DNA of 46,736 nt, taken from NCBI GenBank assembly GCA_017521285.1, contig JAFXDG010000130.1, forward strand, positions 1-46,736, given 5' to 3'. Below, in pieces: positions 25,941-35,140 of the stretch (the stretch's first letter is position 1; each line of letters opens with the position of its first letter). Source of the DNA: Bacteroidaceae bacterium (GTDB lineage Bacteria > Bacteroidota > Bacteroidia > Bacteroidales > Bacteroidaceae). Position numbers and translations under genes: made by a program. The notes under the pieces were generated by a model. It was not told the origin of the DNA. It saw nothing but the letters and a program-made list of their open reading frames with translations, and searched no databases.

Positions 25941-26159
25941 ATTTTACATGGAGAGGTAAACAACCATGAACGCGAAATGGAAGCTAAGCTGGAAACCATT
26001 GGTGCGGGAAGCTTTGTTGTCCACAAGAAGTTCGGCAAAGGTACGGTGGTGAAACTCAACAGGAATGACCGCTTCATCTATGTGAAGTTCATCCTGGGTG
26101 AAAAGAAGTTTGTCTTTCCCGACGTATTCCTGATGGGGTTCTTGGAGATGGGCAATTAG
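25941..26159 (+). pseudogene. Small beta-barrel-like fragment (VVHKKFGKGTVV), possibly a gene remnant
   Basis: An ATG at 25977 gives 60 aa: MEAKLETIGAGSFVVHKKFG, then KGTVVKLNRNDRFIYVKF and GEKKFVFPDVF. The frame is open back to 25941 and reads NNHEREMEAKLE, which looks like the interior of a longer protein. The V.H..FG.GTV....I.V.F...K.F pattern is a small beta-barrel module found appended to larger proteins. No enzyme part is present, so I favour the surviving C-terminal end of a degraded gene. A genuine small protein starting at 25977 is possible. Confidence 0.45.
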
Positions 26160-26183
26160 AACAAAAGTTTTAAGGTTCATCCG

Positions 26184-26245
26184 TAAACTATTAACTCCGC
26201 TTGCGAACCGAACAAACACGGTAGGCGAGCGGAGTTGATAGTTTA
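26184..26245. repeat. Hairpin with conserved loop, second copy of the 391-430 element
   Basis: Arms TAAACTATTAACTCCGCT (26184-26201) and AGCGGAGTTGATAGTTTA (26228-26245) pair over 18 bp with one G-T. The loop is CGAACC.AA.AA..ACGG then AGGCG. Loop and right arm align with 391-430 with about ten differences, although the left arm is absent there. It lies in the 606-nt gene-less stretch 26160-26765. Confidence 0.7.
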
Positions 26246-26424
26246 AAGGAGAAGCGTCCATCAATCTGCTAAAAGGAGGGATGAGTACAAATCGCATCAC
26301 AGATGTCCCGTAACCAATCGAACAGTGATGGTTGCGGGGAATTCATTTGCCCCTGAAAACTTGGAAAAGTGTCATACGGTAATTGCCGATGCCTTAAAAC
26401 GGAGAACATTCTTCAATACCATTT

Positions 26425-26477
26425 AATAAATTCTTCACTCTTCATTCTTCATTCTTCACTAAAAATCCGTATCTTTG
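26425..26477 (+). promoter_or_regulatory. 7-nt word tract followed by a -7 box (rsmA leader)
   Basis: ATTCTTC, ACTCTTC, ATTCTTC, ATTCTTC, AC run in 7-nt phase at 26430-26459, and TATCTTTG follows at 26470-26477. The -33 position falls in the tract and is not TTTG. If used, the transcript would have a leader of nearly 290 nt before rsmA. The same CTCTTC words occur at 19050-19081 and 32903-32935. Confidence 0.45.
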
Positions 26478-26531
26478 CCATCACAAAACGATAAAGAATT
26501 CAAGTTTTGCAAGTAGAGAAATTGCATGATG

Positions 26532-26669
26532 TCTCTGTCATTCTGAGCCTTAGCGAAGAATCTGATAGCGTCAGCATAACTATTTCTTGCTTGTGTTTAC
26601 AGATTCTTCACTGCGTTCAGACGAGTTGTTGAGGACTTTGTCCGAAAAATGACAGAGTCCGTCAGAATG
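26532..26669. repeat. Dispersed GTCATTCTGAG...GAAGAATCT hairpin in the rsmA leader
   Basis: TCTCTGTCATTCTGAG (26532) and GCGAAGAATCTG face CAGATTCTTCACTGCGTTCAG (about 26600-26620, C at 26600) and ATGACAGAG (26649-26657). This kind of hairpin is scattered through many bacterial genomes. A degraded copy is at 36096-36166 (GGGAATCTGATGG ... GGTTCTTCACTACG). The rest of 26250-26760 shows nothing gene-like. Confidence 0.6.
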
Positions 26670-26765
26670 CTGACCATACCTTAATAAAAAGTAAAAGAAG
26701 TTTTTGATGAGCAAAGCGAATAAACATAGGCATTTCTACATTCGAAACTTAAATAAAGAAGAACG

Positions 26766-27554
26766 ATGCGACTTGTAAAACCTAAAAAGTTCCTCGGACA
26801 GCACTTCTTGAAGGACTTGAAGATTGCGAAAGATATAGCCGACACGGTGGATGCCTGCCCTGGACTGCCCGTGTTGGAGGTCGGACCCGGTATGGGCGTG
26901 CTCACCCAATTCCTTATTCCCAAGGAAAGACCCTTGAAAGTGGTGGAGCTGGACTTTGAATCGGTGGCCTACCTGAGAGAACATTTTCCCTCGTTGGAGG
27001 AAAATATCATCGAGGATGACTTCCTGAAAATGCACCTCGACCGCCTGTTTGACGGACAGCCCTTCGTGTTGACGGGCAACTATCCCTACAACATATCGAG
27101 CCAGATCTTCTTCAAGATGCTGGAGTACAAGGAACTGATACCCTGTTGCACGGGCATGATACAGAAGGAGGTGGCCGAGCGCATGGCAGCTGCGCCGGGC
27201 AGCAAGACGTATGGCATCCTGAGTGTGCTGATGCAGGCATGGTACCGTGTGGAGTACCTCTTTACGGTACACGAACATGTGTTCAACCCGCCCCCCAAGG
27301 TGAAGAGTGCCGTCATCCGCATGACGCGCAACGACACGAAAGAGCTGGGGTGCAACGAGCAGCTGTTCAAGCAAGTGGTGAAGACCACCTTCAACCAACG
27401 GCGCAAGACACTGCGCAACTCCATCAAACCTATCCTTGGCAAAGAGAGTCCCCTGTTGGCCGATGAGATATTCAACAAGCGTCCCGAGCAACTCTCGGTG
27501 GAACAGTTTGTGGAGCTGACCAACCGCGTGGAGGCGGAGCTGGCAAAGGGCTGA
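26766..27554 (+). CDS. rsmA: 16S rRNA dimethyladenosine transferase RsmA/KsgA
   Basis: 262 aa. It dimethylates A1518 and A1519 (E. coli numbering) in helix 45 of 16S rRNA during 30S maturation. Motifs are KKFLGQHFL (8-15), SAM-binding EVGPGMGVLT (38-47) and catalytic NYPY (105-108, in place of the common NLPY). The C-terminal helical region has VVKTTFNQRRKTLRNS. Length and motif order are standard. It lies after a long repeat-bearing leader and about 180 nt before the DUF349 gene. Confidence 0.96.
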   Translation: MRLVKPKKFLGQHFLKDLKIAKDIADTVDACPGLPVLEVGPGMGVLTQFLIPKERPLKVVELDFESVAYLREHFPSLEENIIEDDFLKMHLDRLFDGQPFVLTGNYPYNISSQIFFKMLEYKELIPCCTGMIQKEVAERMAAAPGSKTYGILSVLMQAWYRVEYLFTVHEHVFNPPPKVKSAVIRMTRNDTKELGCNEQLFKQVVKTTFNQRRKTLRNSIKPILGKESPLLADEIFNKRPEQLSVEQFVELTNRVEAELAKG

Positions 27555-27733
27555 TGATGCAAAAAACGTGTAAAAAACACCCCCAAAAGCAGAAAAAACA
27601 CCCCAAGAATGAAAAAAATGGGCAAAAATAGCGGGATTTAAACATTTATTATGTTACTTTGTCCTCTCATTAAGAAAAGATTTAAGGTTTTTTTGAAACC
27701 TGAAGTCCTATACCAATTAAAACGTATTTGACA

Positions 27734-29584
27734 ATGATGGATCCTAACGAAACCAGTCTGCCCTTGGAAGAAGGAAAGCAGGAAGAAGACAAGACAGTAG
27801 TGGCTGAGACTGTAACGGACGGTCAGCCGAGTGAAGCAACAGAAATTTTGGACGCCGAAGAGCAGATGGGGGGAGAAGCGCCCGCCTATGTGTTGCGCGA
27901 GACACGCGAAGAGGTGATTGCCCGCCTGAAGGAGATTGCCGAAGAGGGCGACGTGTCGGACAAGCAGGAACTGGATTTCTTGAAGCTGAACTTCTATAAA
28001 TTGCATCGTGCCGCCCATGAGGCTGCCCTGGCCGCATGGATTGAGGCCGGAAACGAAGCCGAAACTTTCGCTCCCGAACGCGATACGCTGGAGAGTGAAT
28101 ACAAGGAGGCTATGGGTGTAATCAAGCAGAAACGCAATGCCCTGCTGGAGCTGCAGGAGGCCGAGCGCGAAGAAAACCTGCAGAAGAAGTTGGCCATCAT
28201 TGAACGATTGAAAACCATTTGCGAAGGAATCATCGACTCCAACGCCTACAACGAGGTGAAGCAGATTCAGCAAGAGTGGAAAGAGATAAAGAACATACCG
28301 GCCGGAAAGGTGAACGAGGTGTGGAAGAGTTATCAGCTCTACATGGAGAAGTTCTACGACCTGTTGAAACTGAACAACGAATTCCGCGAATATGACTTCA
28401 AGAAGAACCTCGAAATAAAGACACGCCTGTGTGAAGAGGCTGAGAGACTGGCTGAAGAGAAAGACGTGGTGGCAGCCTTCCGCCAATTGCAGAAGCTGCA
28501 TCAGGAATATCGTGAGACTGGTCCCGTGGCCAAAGATTTGCGCGAAGACCTCTGGACGCGCTTCAAAAATGCCTCTACTGAGGTGAATAAGCGTCATCAG
28601 AGCCACTTCGAGGCCATCAAGGAGGCTGAGCAGAACAACCTTGACCAGAAGGTGGTCATCTGTGAAATCGTAGAAGGCCTGGAACTTGACCAACTGACTG
28701 GCTTTGCCCAGTGGGAAGAGAAAACCAAGGAGGTGCTTGCCCTGCAAGCCAAATGGAAGACCATCGGCTATGCTCCGCAGAAGATGAACGTGAAGATTTT
28801 CGAACGATTCCGTCAGGCTTGCGACAACTTCTTCAACCGGAAGGCCGAGTACTTCAAGCAGTTCAAGGAGAATATGAACGAAAACTTGGAGAAGAAGAAA
28901 GCTCTGTGCGAACAGGCTGAAGCCCTGAAGGACAGTACCGATTGGAAAGAAACAGCCGAGAAACTGACCAAATTGCAGAAGGAGTGGAAGACTATCGGAG
29001 CCGTGCCTCACAAATTGTCGGATGCCGTATGGAAACGCTTCATCGCTGCTTGCGACTACTTCTTTGAACAGAAAGGCAAGGCCACTTCATCGCAACGTTC
29101 GGTGGAGGTGGAGAATCTGGCTAAGAAAAAAGACATCATTGCCCGCCTGACTGCCTTGAACGAAGGCGATGTGGCCGATGGAGTGGAGCGCGAAGTGCGT
29201 GCCCTGATGAAGGAATGGAATGCCGTGGGACATGTGCCCTTCAAGGAGAAGGATAAGGTGTACAAGGAGTATCGCACCGTGGTGGATGCCCTGTTTGACA
29301 AGTTTAACATTTCGGCCTCGCAGAAGAACCTCAGCAAGTTCCGTTCGAACCTGACAGGTGGTGGAAGCTCACTGGCTCGTGAACGCGAAAAGTTGATGCG
29401 CTCGTACGAAATGAAGAAGAACGAAATCCAAACGTACGAAAACAACATCGGATTCCTCACCAGCTCGTCCAAGAAGGGTAATAGCCTGGTGGCCGAAATG
29501 AACCGCAAGATAGAGAAACTGAAAGCCGACCTGCAACTGATTGTCGATAAAATCAAGGTAATCGACGAGCAGGAGGAAGCATAA
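27734..29584 (+). CDS. DUF349-repeat coiled-coil protein
   Basis: 616 aa, highly charged (Glu/Lys) and nearly all helical. At least four DUF349-like repeats are visible, each with a tryptophan and a turn: EWKEIKNIPAGKVNEVWKSY, KWKTIGYAPQKMNVKIFERF, EWKTIGAVPHKLSDAVWKRF and EWNAVGHVPFKEKDKVYKEY. The N-terminus (1-60) is acidic and low in complexity, and the C-terminus is a coiled coil. The function is unknown; no signal or membrane segment is present. I chose the ATG at 27734, with 27737 equally possible. A long reading frame on the opposite strand (27638-29011) is a shadow. Confidence 0.9.
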   Translation: MMDPNETSLPLEEGKQEEDKTVVAETVTDGQPSEATEILDAEEQMGGEAPAYVLRETREEVIARLKEIAEEGDVSDKQELDFLKLNFYKLHRAAHEAALAAWIEAGNEAETFAPERDTLESEYKEAMGVIKQKRNALLELQEAEREENLQKKLAIIERLKTICEGIIDSNAYNEVKQIQQEWKEIKNIPAGKVNEVWKSYQLYMEKFYDLLKLNNEFREYDFKKNLEIKTRLCEEAERLAEEKDVVAAFRQLQKLHQEYRETGPVAKDLREDLWTRFKNASTEVNKRHQSHFEAIKEAEQNNLDQKVVICEIVEGLELDQLTGFAQWEEKTKEVLALQAKWKTIGYAPQKMNVKIFERFRQACDNFFNRKAEYFKQFKENMNENLEKKKALCEQAEALKDSTDWKETAEKLTKLQKEWKTIGAVPHKLSDAVWKRFIAACDYFFEQKGKATSSQRSVEVENLAKKKDIIARLTALNEGDVADGVEREVRALMKEWNAVGHVPFKEKDKVYKEYRTVVDALFDKFNISASQKNLSKFRSNLTGGGSSLAREREKLMRSYEMKKNEIQTYENNIGFLTSSSKKGNSLVAEMNRKIEKLKADLQLIVDKIKVIDEQEEA

Positions 29585-29598
29585 AATATTTCTGTTAG

Positions 29599-29740
29599 GC
29601 GCGAATTACGCGGATTACACGAATTGTTCGATAGGGGGTGAGTGGCTGTAAATGGAGAAGGCTCTCTTCTTTCCTCCGTAAGCTTGAAACTGGAATTATA
29701 GTTAGAGCTGAATAATCTGTGTAATCCGCGTAATTCGCGC
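29599..29740. repeat. Perfect 22-bp inverted repeat of 9-nt words, variant of the GACGCGGAT family
   Basis: The left arm 29599-29620 is built of CGCGAATTA, CGCGGATTA, CAC. The right arm 29719-29740 is its exact reverse complement. The enclosed 98 nt contain no gene. It lies between the DUF349 and CrtI-like genes, 24 nt before the latter's ATG. Confidence 0.85.
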
Positions 29741-29764
29741 TTGAAGATAAATAAAAGGTGAACT

Positions 29765-31231
29765 ATGCAGAAATACGATGTCATCATCATTGGTGCAGGC
29801 CTGGGTGGCCTGGGGTGCGGCTATGCACTGGCCAAGATGGGGATGAATGTGTGTATCCTTGAACAAGGAGTGGAGATTGGCGGAGCCTTTCAGATGTTTC
29901 GTCGGGGAGGATACAGGTTTGACACAGGCTTCCATTATGTGGGCGGAGTAGGGCAGCGCGAGATGATGCATCCCCTTGTTGAGTTCTTCGGATTGGGTGA
30001 GCTTCCTTGGCACAGATTGGATGATGACGCCTTTGAAGAGGTCATCTATCGGGGAAAGTCTTACCGCTTTGCTCACGGATATGACCGCTTTGCCGAACTG
30101 TTGGCCGAGCAATTTCCTGAAGACCGTGAAGGTATTACTGCCTTGGTGGATGTGTTTAGGGGAATAAGCGACCATCTGTACGATTCGCTACGTCCTGATT
30201 GGAACATTTTTGAAAACGAAAGTTTCACCACTACAGCTTACCGCTTTTTCAACGAGAAATTCCAAAATCCCGTGCTTCGGCAGGTGATTGTGGGCGGATG
30301 TGTGAAAAGCGAACTGACGGAGCAATTGCCCCTCTATGCCTTTTCACAATCCATCAATTCATTCATACAAGGCTCTTATCGCTTGCTGGGTGGTGGAGGT
30401 ACATTGGTGCACTACATGGCTGACCGCTTCAAGGCTATGGGAGGCACACTTGTTACACGTGCCAAAGTGGCCGAACTGGTGGAACAAGGGGGACGTATTG
30501 CAGAGGTGCACACTACTGATGGCAGTGTCTATGGTGCACGCACCGTGGTCTCCAACGTGCATCCGGCTACTACACTCTCTCTCATCAAAGAAAGCTCCTT
30601 GGTGCGCAATGTCTATCGTCGGCGCATCAACAATCTGCATAATAGCTATGGTATGTTCACTACTCAGTTGGTGCTGAAACCCGGTACTGTCAAGTACCGC
30701 AATCGGGGAATCTATGTGCACGAGATGGAGGACTTGTGGCACGCTTACTACGGAAAGAATGCACCGGTGGAGAGCCTGTTTATCAACTTCTCATTGCCTC
30801 CGGCCGAGGCAAACGGCTATGCCACTACGGTGGATTTGCTCACTCCCATGCTTTGGGAGCAGGTGGCAGAGTGGAGTGATAGTCGTGTGGGACGTCGTCC
30901 TGAAGCCTATAAAGTATTCAAGGAACAGAAGGCCAACGAGTGCATCCGATTGGCGACACGTTATCTGCCTGAGTTAGCCGGAAACATCGAGAAGGTATAT
31001 ACGAGCAGCCCTTTGACTTACCGTGATTATACGGGTACGGTCAATGGTTCTGCGTACGGCATACGCAAGGATTCGGATGCGTTGATACTGACGGTGCTTA
31101 CACCCAAGTCACCCGTTCCCAACCTCTTTTTCACCGGACAGAACCTCACTCTGCACGGAATGCTGGGAGTCCTGATGGCTTCTATACAGACGGCAAGTTG
31201 CGTTTGTGGCGAGGAATTGGAGGTTGAATGA
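29765..31231 (+). CDS. FAD-dependent oxidoreductase, CrtI/carotenoid-isomerase/RetSat-like
   Basis: 488 aa. The N-terminal dinucleotide fold has VIIIGAGLGGLGCGYALAK (7-25) and the following EQGVEIGGAF, typical of phytoene desaturase-related flavoproteins. A C-terminal FAD contact, NLFFTGQNLTLHGMLGV, is also present. Relatives act on polyenes such as carotenoids or retinol. There is no carotenoid or aryl-polyene cluster here, so the substrate is open. The ATG is preceded by a repeat hairpin; the gene is alone, with nhaA 148 nt downstream under its own promoter. Confidence 0.85.
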   Translation: MQKYDVIIIGAGLGGLGCGYALAKMGMNVCILEQGVEIGGAFQMFRRGGYRFDTGFHYVGGVGQREMMHPLVEFFGLGELPWHRLDDDAFEEVIYRGKSYRFAHGYDRFAELLAEQFPEDREGITALVDVFRGISDHLYDSLRPDWNIFENESFTTTAYRFFNEKFQNPVLRQVIVGGCVKSELTEQLPLYAFSQSINSFIQGSYRLLGGGGTLVHYMADRFKAMGGTLVTRAKVAELVEQGGRIAEVHTTDGSVYGARTVVSNVHPATTLSLIKESSLVRNVYRRRINNLHNSYGMFTTQLVLKPGTVKYRNRGIYVHEMEDLWHAYYGKNAPVESLFINFSLPPAEANGYATTVDLLTPMLWEQVAEWSDSRVGRRPEAYKVFKEQKANECIRLATRYLPELAGNIEKVYTSSPLTYRDYTGTVNGSAYGIRKDSDALILTVLTPKSPVPNLFFTGQNLTLHGMLGVLMASIQTASCVCGEELEVE

Positions 31232-31326
31232 ATTATTGCCCGTACCTTTGTCGGGAAATGTGGGAAAAATAGGCTCAAAGGCCGATTTTTCTTGTTTAAG
31301 GCGATACGTCCAACCGTATATTTGAG

Positions 31327-31334
31327 TACCTTTG
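31327..31334 (+). promoter_or_regulatory. -7 box for nhaA
   Basis: TACCTTTG followed by C, 45 nt upstream of the nhaA ATG. No good TTTG at the -33 distance. Confidence 0.55.
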
Positions 31335-31379
31335 CAGGCAATTTGTCTAACATCTAACAAAAACAATAACTAAAATTCT

Positions 31380-32810
31380 ATGAGACTAATTCCTGTGTAC
31401 TCCTGGACGAAGAAAGTAGACCAGGTGGGAAAGACCACACAGAGTTTCTTGAACCAGCCTTGGGCTTCGGGGGTGATTCTGTTGAGCTGTGTAGTGGTGG
31501 CCATGTTGTTGGCCAACTTGCCTTTCACGAAGCATCTTTATCACGCTTTCCTTGAGACGGACTTGTCGATGGCAATCCAAAGCCCTATCGACCCCGAAAC
31601 AGGCACACGCGCCATTGACTGGGTGTTTCCCCATGACATGACGGTGGAGAAATTCATCAACGACATTCTCATGGTGGTGTTCTTTTTCACCGTGGGACTT
31701 GAAATCAAGCGCGAAGTGGTGTGTGGCGAACTCTGCTCGGTAAAGAAGGCCATGCTCCCCGTGATTGCAGCCATGGGCGGTATGCTCTTCCCCGCACTCA
31801 TCTACATGTTCTTCAATAATGGTACGGCAGCAGCCAGCGGATGGGGAATCCCTACAGCTACCGATATTGCCTTTGCCGTGGGTATCATATCCATCTTGGG
31901 CAAGAAGGTTCCCGTTTCGCTCAAGGTGTTCCTTACGGCTTTGGCCATTGCCGACGACTTGGGGGCAATCTTGGTGGTAGCCTTTTTCTATGGTGGTGAA
32001 ATCAACTTCCTCTTGTTGGGCATTGCTGTGTTCATTTTGGCAGGAGTCTATTTCATGAGCCGTTTGCATGAGAAGCGCATGGTGTATTACCTCATTCCCG
32101 CCATTGCCGTGTGGTTCCTCTTCTATTATGCCGGTATCCACTCTACCATGTCGGGTGTGGTGATGGCCTTCATGATACCGATGGATGCCCGCTATTCACG
32201 CGCCTATTTCCGTCGTCGCACGAAGGAGTATCAGAACCGCATCAGGGAGTATGATGATTGCGAGGGCGAAGAAGAGGCTGAATTCCCCAATGGTCCCCAG
32301 CGCCATTGCCTGCGCCGATTGAGCCATATCAGCAGCAACTCCGTGGGCATGAGCTACCGCTTGGAGCATGCCTTGAATCCGTGGGTGAACTACTGCATCA
32401 TGCCTATCTTTGCCTTGGCCAATGCCGGTGTGGAGATTCCCGACCTCAGTTACTTCAATATCTTCCAGATGAGTCCTGAACTCGGTTCGGTGGGTATGGG
32501 TATCTTTTTCGGACTCCTGTTGGGTAAGCCTGTGGGTATCAGCATTGCCAGCTTCATTGCTATCAAGTGCAAGGTGGGCGAAATGCCGTCGGGGGGCACA
32601 TGGAAGATGCTCTTCGCTGTGGCTTGCTTGGGAGGTATCGGTTTCACCATGTCTATCTTTGTGGACACGCTCTCCTTCGGTGAGCAGGCTCCCGAGGTGA
32701 TGATGAATCTGCGTGCTGCCGGTAAGATTGCCGTGCTGATGGCTTCGCTCTCTGCCGGTATATTGGGGTCAGTGCTCATCAGCCTCTTCTACAAGGCAGA
32801 GAAGAAGTGA
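31380..32810 (+). CDS. nhaA: Na+/H+ antiporter NhaA
   Basis: 476 aa, inner membrane, about twelve hydrophobic helices. It exchanges internal Na+ for external protons. The unwound-helix motifs are TDIAFAVG (161-168, Asp162) and the ion-binding pair AIADDLGA (Asp192, Asp193), equivalent to E. coli Asp133, Asp163 and Asp164. It is longer than E. coli NhaA because of an extra hydrophilic loop at about residues 275-325 (RRRTKEYQNRIREYDD, EGEEEAEF). Similar loops are seen in Bacteroidota members. It is followed by a clean terminator. Confidence 0.95.
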   Translation: MRLIPVYSWTKKVDQVGKTTQSFLNQPWASGVILLSCVVVAMLLANLPFTKHLYHAFLETDLSMAIQSPIDPETGTRAIDWVFPHDMTVEKFINDILMVVFFFTVGLEIKREVVCGELCSVKKAMLPVIAAMGGMLFPALIYMFFNNGTAAASGWGIPTATDIAFAVGIISILGKKVPVSLKVFLTALAIADDLGAILVVAFFYGGEINFLLLGIAVFILAGVYFMSRLHEKRMVYYLIPAIAVWFLFYYAGIHSTMSGVVMAFMIPMDARYSRAYFRRRTKEYQNRIREYDDCEGEEEAEFPNGPQRHCLRRLSHISSNSVGMSYRLEHALNPWVNYCIMPIFALANAGVEIPDLSYFNIFQMSPELGSVGMGIFFGLLLGKPVGISIASFIAIKCKVGEMPSGGTWKMLFAVACLGGIGFTMSIFVDTLSFGEQAPEVMMNLRAAGKIAVLMASLSAGILGSVLISLFYKAEKK

Positions 32811-32842
32811 CGGACTGCGGCTACGAGTAACAAATAGATAGT

Positions 32843-32886
32843 AAGGGGACTGTGCCAGATGTACAAGGCACAGTCCCCTTTTCTTT
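32843..32886 (+). terminator. Terminator after nhaA
   Basis: AAGGGGACTGTGCC and GGCACAGTCCCCTT pair perfectly over 14 bp with a 10-nt loop, followed by TTCTTT. Confidence 0.88.
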
Positions 32887-32931
32887 ATGGGTGAGTGAGT
32901 GCTTCACTCTTCATTTTTCCCTCTTCACTCT

Positions 32932-33999
32932 TTATTCCTTCGGACAATAGGTCTGCAGGGGTAGCTCTTCCCGAAGTGCTCCCAGTGCATTGGCGGCCAA
33001 GGCTCCCATCTCGTCTTCGCCGGGCATGAGGATGACGGGGGCAAGGTATTCCACCTGGCGTTGCAGCTCTGTTGAGCAATACCGGCTGTGCATGATGCCT
33101 CCGGTCAGGATGATGGCATCGGTCTTTCCTTCCAGGGCCACATGCATGGCTCCGATGTGTTTGGCCACGTTGTAGAGCATGGCGTCCAGCACCAGTTTGT
33201 CTGGTTCGATGCCTTGCTCGGCATTGGCTGCAATGGAAATCATGTCGTTGTTTCCCAAGTGGGCAATGAGGCCGCCCTGTCCGCAGAGCATCTTCTTCAC
33301 CTGACGTTCGTCATACCGGCCGCTGAAGCAGAGTTCCACCAGTTGGTTGGCTGGCACGGTACCTGCCCGTTCGGGTGTGAAGGGGCCGTCGCCATTGAGG
33401 GCATTGTTCGTGTCGATGACCTTGCCCATCCGGTGTGCGCTCACCGATATTCCTCCTCCCAAGTGTGCGATGACGAAGTTCATCTCCCTGTATCGTCGTC
33501 CGATAGACTTGGCGTAGCGTCGGGCCACGGCCTTGGTGTTGAGGGCGTGGAAGATGGAGATGCGCTGTATCTCGGGGATGCCCGTCAGTCGGGCCACGGG
33601 CTGTAGTTCGTCAACTACCTCAGGGTCGGCAATGAAGGCCGGACAATGGCACAGGGCTGCTATATCCTCGGCGATGAGGGCGCCCAGATTACAGGCATGT
33701 TCGTGTTGGCTGTTCAGCAGGTCGTGCTTCATCAGTTCGTTGATGGTATAGACGCCTCCCGGAGTGGGACGCAAGAGGCCGCCACGGGCTATGACCGCAT
33801 CGAACCGCACCTCGATGCCAGCCTTACGCATCAAGTCGAGGACAAATTCGCGACGGTACTCATACTGTTCGTTCACATGATGGAAGGGGGTCAGGTCTTT
33901 GGCTGGATGGTGTGCTCCGGTCATCCACGTGCATTCGGTGTCTTCATAGACTGCCAGTTTGGTAGAGGTGGAGCCGGGATTGATTACGAGTATTCGCAT
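32932..33999 (-). CDS. buk: Butyrate kinase
   Basis: 355 aa, an ASKHA-fold acyl-phosphate kinase. It makes ATP and a short-chain acid from butyryl phosphate (or a related acyl phosphate). Motifs are RILVINPGSTSTKLAVYED (2-20), the phosphate loop AHLGGGISV and C-terminal ILTGGIMHS. The length is standard for Buk. It follows ptb by 64 nt on the same strand. In Bacteroidales without a butyryl-CoA-forming pathway, the pair may use isobutyryl-, isovaleryl- or propionyl-CoA; which one is not visible here. Confidence 0.93.
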   Translation of the reverse strand: MRILVINPGSTSTKLAVYEDTECTWMTGAHHPAKDLTPFHHVNEQYEYRREFVLDLMRKAGIEVRFDAVIARGGLLRPTPGGVYTINELMKHDLLNSQHEHACNLGALIAEDIAALCHCPAFIADPEVVDELQPVARLTGIPEIQRISIFHALNTKAVARRYAKSIGRRYREMNFVIAHLGGGISVSAHRMGKVIDTNNALNGDGPFTPERAGTVPANQLVELCFSGRYDERQVKKMLCGQGGLIAHLGNNDMISIAANAEQGIEPDKLVLDAMLYNVAKHIGAMHVALEGKTDAIILTGGIMHSRYCSTELQRQVEYLAPVILMPGEDEMGALAANALGALREELPLQTYCPKE

Positions 34000-34025
34000 G
34001 GTAGGTTTTCTGTTGATTGTTATAA

Positions 34026-34071
34026 ACTATAGTTACTATAGGCACTATAGATGTCTATAAGACCTATAGGG
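34026..34071. repeat. 9-10-nt ACTATAGG words between ptb and buk
   Basis: ACTATAGTT, ACTATAGGC, ACTATAGATGT, CTATAAGAC, CTATAGGG. The tract covers the ptb stop codon (TAG from CTA at 34064-34066). TATAGGNNN words recur at 39007-39060 and 39897-39923. Confidence 0.65.
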
Positions 34072-34990
34072 CGGCAGGGGCTTGTTCCCCTGCCATGGTG
34101 CATGCCAGCACCAGGCTGTAGTACTTCGAGTCATCGGAGTCGGCTCTTGAGGGCAACACCACGGGAGCGGTTGTACCCGTGAGCATCCCTGCCATGCAGG
34201 CTTGTCCGAAGAGGGAGATGGCCTTGTAGAAGGTGTTGCTCGATTCGATGTTGGGGAAGATGAGCAGGTCGGCATTGCCCGCTATGGTTGAGTCGATGCC
34301 TTTCACTTGTCCGCTGTGCGGGTCACAGGCGGTCTTCACATCCATGGGGCCGTCAATTTGCAGACGGCCATAGAGGCCCTTACGCGCGCGTTCCTTTAAT
34401 ATAACGTATCCCAATGTGTGGGGAAACTTGCCATTGATTTTCTCGGTACAGTGTATGAGGGCCACTTGCGGTTCGTCGATGCCCAGGCGGTTGCACACCT
34501 CGAGGTCGTATTTCAGCATGGCTTCGAAGTGCGACACACGGGGACGTGGCACCACGGCTGCATCGGAGAAGAGCAGCAATTTGTGGTACATGGGCAGTTG
34601 GGCCACGGTGACGTGGCTCAGCACATGTCCCAGTGGCAACAGGCCCTGCTCCTTGCTCAGTACGGCACGCAGCAACACGTCGGTGTTCAGTGTCCCCTTC
34701 ATCAGCACATTGGCTTCGCCCTTGTGTACCAGGGCTACGGCCAGACGGGCTGCATCCACCGTGTCTTCGGCCATGTGCACGGTCACTTGTCCGGGATATT
34801 GCCGGCGTATCTCTTCGGCTTCGTGGCCATGTTCCTTGTCGGTCACCAGCGAGAAGTCGGCTATGCCTTCACTGAGGCTGCGCCGGATGACGTGGCACGT
34901 GTGTTCGTCGTGCGGACAGGCCACTGCTATGCGTCGGCGCGTGTGCTGGTTGTGCAGACGCGCTATCAATTGGTCAAATGTCAGACTCAT
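34064..34990 (-). CDS. ptb: Phosphate butyryltransferase
   Basis: 308 aa, of the phosphate acetyl/butyryltransferase family. It converts acyl-CoA and phosphate to acyl phosphate and CoA, feeding Buk. Family stretches are LMKGTLNTDVLLRAVL, LSHVTVAQLP and the C-terminal ADLLIFPNIESSNTFYK. It is first in the ptb-buk pair. A GAACTTTG stretch (minus strand, 35028-35035) may be its -7 box. The last codon and stop lie inside the ACTATAGG repeat. Confidence 0.92.
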   Translation of the reverse strand: MSLTFDQLIARLHNQHTRRRIAVACPHDEHTCHVIRRSLSEGIADFSLVTDKEHGHEAEEIRRQYPGQVTVHMAEDTVDAARLAVALVHKGEANVLMKGTLNTDVLLRAVLSKEQGLLPLGHVLSHVTVAQLPMYHKLLLFSDAAVVPRPRVSHFEAMLKYDLEVCNRLGIDEPQVALIHCTEKINGKFPHTLGYVILKERARKGLYGRLQIDGPMDVKTACDPHSGQVKGIDSTIAGNADLLIFPNIESSNTFYKAISLFGQACMAGMLTGTTAPVVLPSRADSDDSKYYSLVLACTMAGEQAPAAL

Positions 34991-35140
34991 CAGTTTGTGG
35001 ATTCTTCCTTAATGATTCAATCAGGTGCAAAGTTCGGGATTTTTTCTGAATATACCACGCTTTTGTATAGCAACATCTATATCTTTTAACACTCCATCCC
35101 CTCGCGAGGATGGCAATATGTCACTGTTTGGGGCTTCCAC

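Noticed and set aside
27638-29011. 457-codon minus-strand frame opposite the DUF349 gene
   Set aside because: Leu/Phe/His-rich product typical of the antisense of Glu/Lys-rich coiled coils; no signal or domain.
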